Shown piece by piece: positions 6,425 through 10,746 of a stretch of 10,746 nucleotides of DNA. Position 1 is the stretch's first letter; each line of letters starts with the position of its first letter. The notes beneath the pieces were generated by a model, which saw only the letters and a program-made list of their open reading frames with translations, searched no databases and was not told the DNA's origin. This stretch comes from Micavibrio sp. (GTDB taxonomy: Bacteria > Pseudomonadota > Alphaproteobacteria > Micavibrionales > Micavibrionaceae), in NCBI GenBank assembly GCA_027066695.1, contig JAMONE010000126.1:1-10746 (forward strand), written 5' to 3'. Position numbers and translations under genes: made by a program.

Positions 6425-6925
6425 ATGAACTTCTCAATTTCAAATAATAAGAAGCATGTCTTCATGTCAGCTCCTTTGATATGTTGCAAAAAGGCTGTTC
6501 TGCCAATCATTTCAATTTTTCTTATCTCTTCAATCAGTAGCGCGTGGTCATATGACGGCTATACGTTATCTGTTAATTATAATGTTTCACGTGAAACATT
6601 ATATGAAATTCCCCTTCCCTCTTCTTCCGTGGTGAATCAGTGCAAATCTTTGCTCGAAATAACTCTTCGCACACCCCCAGATTTTTCTACGGATAGAAGC
6701 CAGCGCACGGCTGGTAAATTAACTGCACTAGGTATTATTTTAGGCGCTCGTTTTGCTCTTGAGCCCAAACATGATAATACCGAAATATTAACACCCTTAC
6801 CAAAAAGAAATATTGCACTGGATAATAATAAAATCAAAACCAGCACTCGATCTGCTATTTCGATTGCTGCGTATCGTAAATGCCAGAAGGAATATATCTT
6901 GGGTAAGGTGGCGTATATAAATTAA
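6425..6925 (+). CDS. Secreted protein of unknown function; coding sequence contains parS
   Basis: 166 residues, not recognised. A basic n-region (KK at 9-10, KK at 22-23) precedes a hydrophobic stretch AVLPIISIFLISSISSA (24-40), with a likely signal peptidase I cut after A40. The mature part (about 126 residues) has two cysteines (C73, C153) that could form a disulfide, and a hydrophobic patch GKLTALGIILGARFAL (about 97-112). Residues N53-T58 (NVSRET) are encoded by the parS site. AAGGTGG at 6414-6420, 4 nt before the ATG, favours the start at 6425, although M14 would also leave a signal peptide. It stands alone between the ybaB terminator and a structured leader. It may be a genuine exported protein that tolerates the centromere insert just after its signal peptide. 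Confidence 0.65.
   Translation: MNFSISNNKKHVFMSAPLICCKKAVLPIISIFLISSISSAWSYDGYTLSVNYNVSRETLYEIPLPSSSVVNQCKSLLEITLRTPPDFSTDRSQRTAGKLTALGIILGARFALEPKHDNTEILTPLPKRNIALDNNKIKTSTRSAISIAAYRKCQKEYILGKVAYIN
6583..6598. promoter_or_regulatory. parS: parS site 1 (ParB-binding centromere), inside the secreted protein gene
   Basis: TGTTTCACGTGAAACA is a perfect match to the bacterial chromosomal parS consensus. The dyad continues perfectly to 6578-6603 (26 bp), the longest of the three sites. ParB binds parS, spreads and recruits SMC and ParA to segregate the origin region. It is read in frame as N53-V-S-R-E-T58. Confidence 0.93.
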
Positions 6926-6978
6926 GTGTAGAATACTTTAAATATATCTTTCATATATTGCTGGTCGCTTTGTTGCTT

Positions 6979-7059
6979 TATGCACAAGGCGGCCTTCTTT
7001 ATGTGGTGGCATATTCTTGAAAAATCTATATAGTAGTTCCTCATAATAATGAGGTTTTT
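6979..7059 (+). promoter_or_regulatory. Structured leader with a terminator-like hairpin over the ribosome binding site of the mnmE operon
   Basis: TATGC (6979-6983) and GCATA (7009-7013) can enclose AAGG-CGG-CCTT (6986-6996). Closer to the gene, CCTCAT (7039-7044) and ATGAGG (7049-7054) form a 6-bp stem with an AATA loop, followed by TTTTT (7055-7059). The 3' arm contains TGAGG (7050-7054), the only visible Shine-Dalgarno for the ATG at 7065. The stem could therefore end transcription as a weak terminator or hide the ribosome binding site. No known riboswitch class is recognised. Confidence 0.4.
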
Positions 7060-7064
7060 ATACA

Positions 7065-7331
7065 ATGAAATTTAAATTTGATATCGAATGTACACCCGAG
7101 GAAGCGCGCGCATTTATCGGCTTGCCAAATATTGCTCCTATGCAGGAAAGCCTCATGAAAGAGCTGGAAGAAAAGATGCAAGACAATATCCGCAACTTAA
7201 GTCCTGAGGAGATGGTAAAGACATGGATGCCTGCAACTATGCAAGGCTTTGGGCAAGGCATCGGCGAGATGCAAAAAATGTTTTGGTCGCAGATGGGCGT
7301 TAATACAGACGATAAGCCTGAAGAGAAATGA
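7065..7331 (+). CDS. Small conserved alphaproteobacterial protein, DUF6489-like
   Basis: 88 residues. The start MKFKFDIECTPEEARAFIGLPN (1-22) and the Met/Glu-rich amphipathic remainder resemble a small family I recall in alphaproteobacteria as DUF6489; its function is unknown and the assignment is from memory. Residues about 26-44 form a charged helix (MQESLMKELEEKMQDNIRN), then SPEEMVKTWMP (46-56), a Gly/Gln-rich turn GFGQGIGEMQKMFWSQMG (61-78) and an acidic tail. There is no signal peptide or membrane segment, so it should be cytosolic. Its stop overlaps the mnmE start (ATGA, 7328-7331), indicating translational coupling and a shared transcript. The ribosome binding site TGAGG (7050-7054) is inside a hairpin. 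Confidence 0.75.
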   Translation: MKFKFDIECTPEEARAFIGLPNIAPMQESLMKELEEKMQDNIRNLSPEEMVKTWMPATMQGFGQGIGEMQKMFWSQMGVNTDDKPEEK

Positions 7332-8671
7332 GCGATACCATATATGCATTGGCAAGTGCGCGCGGGCGAGCTGGAGTAGCAGTAATCCGCGTGTCTGGGA
7401 GCAGGGCACTTGACAGTCTGAAAATGCTGACAAACCTGCGTGAGGTGAAATATCGCCATGCCTGCTTGTTAGAGTTAAAGCATAATGTTTCACGTGAAAC
7501 ATTGGATAATGCGCTTGTGCTGGCCTTCAAATCCCCTAATAGCTATACTGGTGAAGATGTTGTTGAATATCACCTGCATGGCGGCATTGCCGTTATAGAT
7601 GGCGTTATGGATGCGCTTAGCAATATCGATGGTCATCGAATGGCGCAAGCAGGGGAATTTACGCGCCGTGCTTTTGAGAACGGTAAAATGGATTTAACCG
7701 AGGCCGAGGCGATTGCCGATCTCATCCACGCCGAAACCGAGGCACAAAAATCACAAGCTCTATCTCAGATGAGCGGGTCGCTAGCGAATATATATAATGA
7801 CTGGGCTGTGCGTTTGACAAAGATTTTGGCATATGTCGAGGCAGAGCTGGAATTTCCTGATGAGGATTTGCCAGACGAGATATTACCACGAATTACTCCG
7901 CAGATAGATGCTCTTAAAGCTGAAATAGATGCTCACCTTAATGATAATCGCAGGGGCGAGCGGCTGCGCAATGGTATTCATGTTGCAATTATCGGCGCAC
8001 CAAATGCTGGAAAATCCAGCCTTGTAAATGCATTGGTGCAGCGCGATGTGGCGATTGTCTCCAGCGTCGCAGGGACTACGCGCGATGTGATAGAGGCGCA
8101 TCTTGATATTGGTGGCTATCCTGTTATTCTCTCGGATACCGCAGGTCTGCGTCCCGATCAAATCGATGATAATAATGCGCAAGACATAATCGAATCCGAA
8201 GGAATCCGCCGCGCTCTGAAAATCGCTAATGATGCAGATATTCGCGTTATTTTATATGACGGCACAAGCAAGGAGCTTGATAAGCACAGCCTTGCGTTGG
8301 AAGAACATGAAAATACTATAACACTTATAAACAAGTCAGATCAAGAGGTTAAGCTTCAACACCCATCCAATCCATTAAGGATATCTGTTACAAAAAATGA
8401 CAATATATCGGAGTTTTTAGAAGAGCTTACGGCAATGATAGATGCTTTAATTGGCAAAAAAAGTGAAGCTCCTGCACTTACACGCAAACGCCATCGCGAA
8501 GCTTTGCTTGATTGTAATTGCTCGCTCGATAGATGCCTGAACGCGCCGCTGCCCGAACTTACAGCCGAGGATTTACGCTTGGCCGTGCGCCATTTGGGAA
8601 GAATTACTGGCAGGGTAGATGTCGAAGATTTACTGGATGTGGTGTTCCGTGATTTTTGTATCGGGAAGTAG
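7328..8671 (+). CDS. mnmE: MnmE, tRNA wobble-uridine modification GTPase
   Basis: MnmE with MnmG installs the carboxymethylaminomethyl (or aminomethyl) group at C5 of U34 in certain tRNAs, using methylene-tetrahydrofolate, FAD and GTP. The 447 residues match the family (E. coli 454). The N-terminal folate-binding domain (about 1-118) starts DTIYALASARGRAGVAVIRVSG. A helical domain surrounds the G domain, whose motifs are G1 GAPNAGKSS (223-231), G2 GTTRD (249-253), G3 DTAGL (270-274) and G4 NKSD (335-338). The C-terminus is the hallmark CIGK with C444. Residues N53-T58 are encoded by parS and replace a loop that in E. coli MnmE, as I recall it, reads roughly KDADGSVLDQ, so the fold should tolerate it. 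The start overlaps the preceding stop by 4 nt. mnmE ends 5 nt from a convergent gene rather than at mnmG. Confidence 0.97.
   Translation: MSDTIYALASARGRAGVAVIRVSGSRALDSLKMLTNLREVKYRHACLLELKHNVSRETLDNALVLAFKSPNSYTGEDVVEYHLHGGIAVIDGVMDALSNIDGHRMAQAGEFTRRAFENGKMDLTEAEAIADLIHAETEAQKSQALSQMSGSLANIYNDWAVRLTKILAYVEAELEFPDEDLPDEILPRITPQIDALKAEIDAHLNDNRRGERLRNGIHVAIIGAPNAGKSSLVNALVQRDVAIVSSVAGTTRDVIEAHLDIGGYPVILSDTAGLRPDQIDDNNAQDIIESEGIRRALKIANDADIRVILYDGTSKELDKHSLALEEHENTITLINKSDQEVKLQHPSNPLRISVTKNDNISEFLEELTAMIDALIGKKSEAPALTRKRHREALLDCNCSLDRCLNAPLPELTAEDLRLAVRHLGRITGRVDVEDLLDVVFRDFCIGK
7486..7501. promoter_or_regulatory. parS: parS site 2, inside mnmE
   Basis: A perfect 16-bp parS core TGTTTCACGTGAAACA; the dyad extends to 20 bp (7484-7503). 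It lies 903 bp from site 1 and is read as N53-V-S-R-E-T58 of MnmE, in an apparently variable loop of the N-terminal domain. By coincidence or design the codon positions equal those in the secreted protein at 6425-6925. Confidence 0.93.
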
Positions 8672-8676
8672 TAAAC

Positions 8677-9093
8677 TTACATATTTGGTAAAAATCCATT
8701 AATTTGTTCATCAACTATTCCTTCAATCTCTGCAAATTCCTGCAATAAATCTTTGCAAATACTCTCTATAAGGTCTTGATCAGGATAGGTTTTGATATCG
8801 CTATCTTGCTGATTGGCAAGAGCGTTAACGTCTTGACGGTATAATCTATATGCTTCGTCAGGTTCGCATATATCCAAAACTCTGCGGATAGCATAAAATG
8901 GCAAGGGAAGCGAATAATGCATGCCTGTAAATAAACCCCCCGCCTCTTCATAACTGTTGCCATGAAGATTGCTGGCAGTGGCTAACGCTGCAAATTCTTC
9001 GCTAACGTCGTCACCATATCTGTCTTTAATTTCTGATAGCAGTAGCTCTTTGCCCGAGGAATCGTCTAAATCAGCAAAAATATTATTAATCAC
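8677..9093 (-). CDS. Acidic cytosolic protein of unknown function between mnmE and mnmG
   Basis: 138 residues, not recognised. The start codon is GTG (9093-9091), supported by AGGTGA on the complement (about 9098-9103) 4 nt upstream; the overlapping ATG at 9095 meets a stop at once. The protein is rich in Asp/Glu, has one central aromatic stretch (GLFTGMHYSLPLPFYAIRRVLDICEPDEAYRLY split about 53-85) and otherwise looks helical, with no signal peptide or membrane segment. It has two cysteines. It is convergent with mnmE (stops 5 nt apart) and divergent from mnmG, so it breaks the usual mnmE-mnmG run. Length, ribosome binding site and coding-like composition support a real gene; no function is proposed. 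Confidence 0.65.
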   Translation of the reverse strand: MINNIFADLDDSSGKELLLSEIKDRYGDDVSEEFAALATASNLHGNSYEEAGGLFTGMHYSLPLPFYAIRRVLDICEPDEAYRLYRQDVNALANQQDSDIKTYPDQDLIESICKDLLQEFAEIEGIVDEQINGFLPNM

Positions 9094-9131
9094 ATTGTCA
9101 CCTGTTTATTTTATATAATTCAAGGAAAGAC

Positions 9132-9173
9132 CATAATTCTTTTCTGGATAATTATGCAAGAAAAATGTATAAG
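9132..9173 (+). promoter_or_regulatory. Candidate mnmG promoter with an overlapping inverted repeat
   Basis: TGGATA (9145-9150) and TATAAG (9168-9173) are 17 nt apart, and the -10 box ends 31 nt before the mnmG ATG. An inverted repeat CATAATT/AATTATG (9132-9138 and 9150-9156) straddles the -35 box and could be an operator. Because an opposite-strand gene separates mnmG from mnmE, mnmG needs its own promoter here, which adds weight to an otherwise modest match. Confidence 0.35.
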
Positions 9174-9204
9174 ATGCGGTAAGTTTTTTTAAGATAAAGT
9201 CGTT

Positions 9205-10746
9205 ATGAGAAAAGATTTTGACGTTATTATTGTTGGAGCAGGGCATGCAGGTTGTGAAGCCGCCGCCGCCGCTGCGCGCATGGGCGCGAAAACTGCGTTG
9301 CTAACCCATAGGCTTGATACTATTGGCGCGATGTCGTGCAATCCTGCGATTGGCGGGCTTGGCAAGGGGCATCTTGTACGCGAGATAGATGCGCTGGACG
9401 GGGTTATGGCGCGGGTTATTGATCGCTCTGGCATACAATTTCGCATTCTTAATGCCTCCAAAGGCCCTGCTGTGCGAGGTCCTCGCGCACAAGCTGATCG
9501 CAAGTTATATCTTGAGGCTATGCAGGATATACTCGGAAATTATCCCAATCTTACTTTGATCGAGGGCGAGGCCGATGACTTAATTTTGGGCGAAGATAAC
9601 GCAATATGTGGCTTGAAGACTTCGAATGGTGATGAGTATAGCTGCCATAATATTATTTTAACTACGGGGACTTTCCTTGATGGCGTTATTCATCGCGGCG
9701 AAGAAATTAAGCCCGCAGGCCGTGTCGGCGAAGCACCATCAATTGGGCTGGCGCAAACTTTAAAGCGGCTTAACTTCCCCCTTGGACGGCTGAAAACGGG
9801 AACTCCAGCGCGTCTTGACGGGCGAACAATTAACTGGGATATCCTTGATGAGCAGCAAGGCGATGAAAAGCCCGTGCCATTTTCTTATATGAATGATGAG
9901 ATAAAAGTGCCGCAAATTTCATGCTATATTACTCATACCAATGAGAAAACCCATCAGATAATTAAAGATAATTTAGATCGCTCGCCGATGTATTCAGGGC
10001 AGATAAAGTCAACTGGCCCGCGCTATTGCCCGTCTATCGAGGATAAGGTTAATCGCTTTGCCGATAAATCGCGCCATCAGATATTTTTAGAGCCTGAGGG
10101 GCTGGACGATCATACAGTTTACCCCAATGGCATTTCAACTTCGCTGCCTATTGATGTGCAAGATGCGTTTATTCACTCTATCAAAGGGTTAGAGGATGTT
10201 GATGTGATAGAGTGGGGATATGCTATTGAATATGATTATATTGATCCGCGCGATCTAAAGAAAACACTGGAATCTAAACGGGTTAGCGGACTGTTCTTCG
10301 CAGGTCAGATTAACGGCACAACAGGATATGAGGAAGCCGCCGCGCAAGGGTTAATGGCTGGCATTAATGCGGCAAAGCAATCTTGCGCTCTAAATAACAA
10401 TGTTTCACGTGAAACATCCGAGGTCTTTATACTTGATAGAACCGAGGCATATATAGGCGTGCTGATTGACGATCTAACCACTAGAGGTGCGCCAGAGCCA
10501 TATAGAATGTTTACCAGCCGCGCGGAATATCGCCTGCGCTTGCGTAGTGATAATGCCGATCAACGCCTTAGCGATAAGGGAATTGATATAGGCTGCGTCG
10601 TGCAAAAACGCGCCGCTATTTGGCAGAAAAAAGCTGAAAACCTAAGATATGCGCGGGAATTGGCAAAGCAATCACAAGCAACGCCAAGTGAGCTAGAAGC
10701 AAAAGGCGTACGTGTAAATAAAGACGGGGTAAAGCGCAGCGTCGCA
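9205..10746 (+). CDS. mnmG: MnmG (GidA), FAD-dependent tRNA wobble-uridine modification enzyme, cut by the window edge
   Basis: MnmG binds FAD and, with MnmE, modifies U34 of tRNAs. The frame runs from ATG at 9205 to the last base: 514 codons and no stop, about 80-85% of the usual 620-odd residues, so the C-terminal MnmE-interaction region is largely missing from view. The Rossmann motif VGAGHAGCEAA (10-20), SCNPAIGGLGKGHLVREID (44-62, with C45), RYCPSIEDKV with C275, and GTTGYEEAAAQGLMAG followed by EPYRMFTSRAEYRL are family hallmarks; both conserved cysteines are present. Residues N399-T404 are encoded by parS, in the segment between GINAAK and DRTEAYIGV, which is several residues longer than I recall in E. 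coli. The ribosome binding site is weak (AAAG, about 7 nt upstream). It diverges from the unknown gene at 8677-9093. Confidence 0.96.
   Translation, partial: MRKDFDVIIVGAGHAGCEAAAAAARMGAKTALLTHRLDTIGAMSCNPAIGGLGKGHLVREIDALDGVMARVIDRSGIQFRILNASKGPAVRGPRAQADRKLYLEAMQDILGNYPNLTLIEGEADDLILGEDNAICGLKTSNGDEYSCHNIILTTGTFLDGVIHRGEEIKPAGRVGEAPSIGLAQTLKRLNFPLGRLKTGTPARLDGRTINWDILDEQQGDEKPVPFSYMNDEIKVPQISCYITHTNEKTHQIIKDNLDRSPMYSGQIKSTGPRYCPSIEDKVNRFADKSRHQIFLEPEGLDDHTVYPNGISTSLPIDVQDAFIHSIKGLEDVDVIEWGYAIEYDYIDPRDLKKTLESKRVSGLFFAGQINGTTGYEEAAAQGLMAGINAAKQSCALNNNVSRETSEVFILDRTEAYIGVLIDDLTTRGAPEPYRMFTSRAEYRLRLRSDNADQRLSDKGIDIGCVVQKRAAIWQKKAENLRYARELAKQSQATPSELEAKGVRVNKDGVKRSVA
10401..10416. promoter_or_regulatory. 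parS: parS site 3, inside mnmG
   Basis: A third perfect 16-bp core TGTTTCACGTGAAACA; the dyad extends to only 18 bp (10400-10417). It lies 2915 bp from site 2 and is read as N399-V-S-R-E-T404 of MnmG within a likely surface loop between conserved blocks. Confidence 0.93.

Noticed and set aside
7197..7530. Minus-strand open frames that contain NVSRETL or begin MFHVKH
   Set aside because: They exist because parS is a palindrome and reads similarly on both strands; the plus strand is clearly mnmE.

Overview
The window reads as a chromosomal segment of a moderately AT-rich alphaproteobacterium. The evidence is a clpS-clpA pair, a DnaX with the alphaproteobacterial-type tau C-terminal domain, a small DUF6489-like protein overlapping mnmE, and mnmE/mnmG together with three perfect parS centromere sites. 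In alphaproteobacteria mnmE and mnmG usually lie near the replication origin beside rsmG-parA-parB, so parAB probably lies just past the right edge. I cannot name the genus.

Layout. Positions 1-621 (minus) hold the first 207 codons of a family-4-type glycosyltransferase that runs off the left edge. Behind it on the same strand (688-939) is a small acidic secreted protein with a good sigma-70-type promoter. Divergent from this pair are clpS (1112-1453) and clpA (1597-3891), the N-degron adaptor and its ClpP-partner unfoldase, separated by a 143-nt gap rich in inverted repeats. Then come dnaX (3951-5678) and ybaB (5692-6018), closed by a repeat-derived hairpin and a rho-independent terminator; the usual third member, recR, is absent. 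After an AT-rich gap lies an unrecognised secreted protein (6425-6925) carrying the first parS. A structured leader precedes a small DUF6489-like gene (7065-7331) that overlaps mnmE (7328-8671) by 4 nt; mnmE carries the second parS. An unrecognised GTG-start gene on the minus strand (8677-9093) separates mnmE from mnmG (9205 to the right edge), which carries the third parS.

How the genes work together. ClpS hands N-degron substrates to ClpA/ClpP. DnaX (clamp loader) and YbaB (nucleoid-associated) act on replication and DNA. MnmE and MnmG form the tRNA wobble-U34 modification complex. The parS sites would be loaded by ParB to segregate the origin region.

Most notable: (i) three identical parS cores inside three unrelated coding sequences, all read in the same frame as N-V-S-R-E-T and, in MnmE and MnmG, placed in apparently variable loops; (ii) a heptamer A-AAA-AAT in dnaX, exactly at the end of the gamma-like part, where a -1 slip meets a TAG at once, suggesting an independent version of the E. 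coli gamma/tau frameshift; (iii) a hairpin followed by a T-run that covers the ribosome binding site of the DUF6489-like/mnmE operon; (iv) an unknown gene wedged between mnmE and mnmG.
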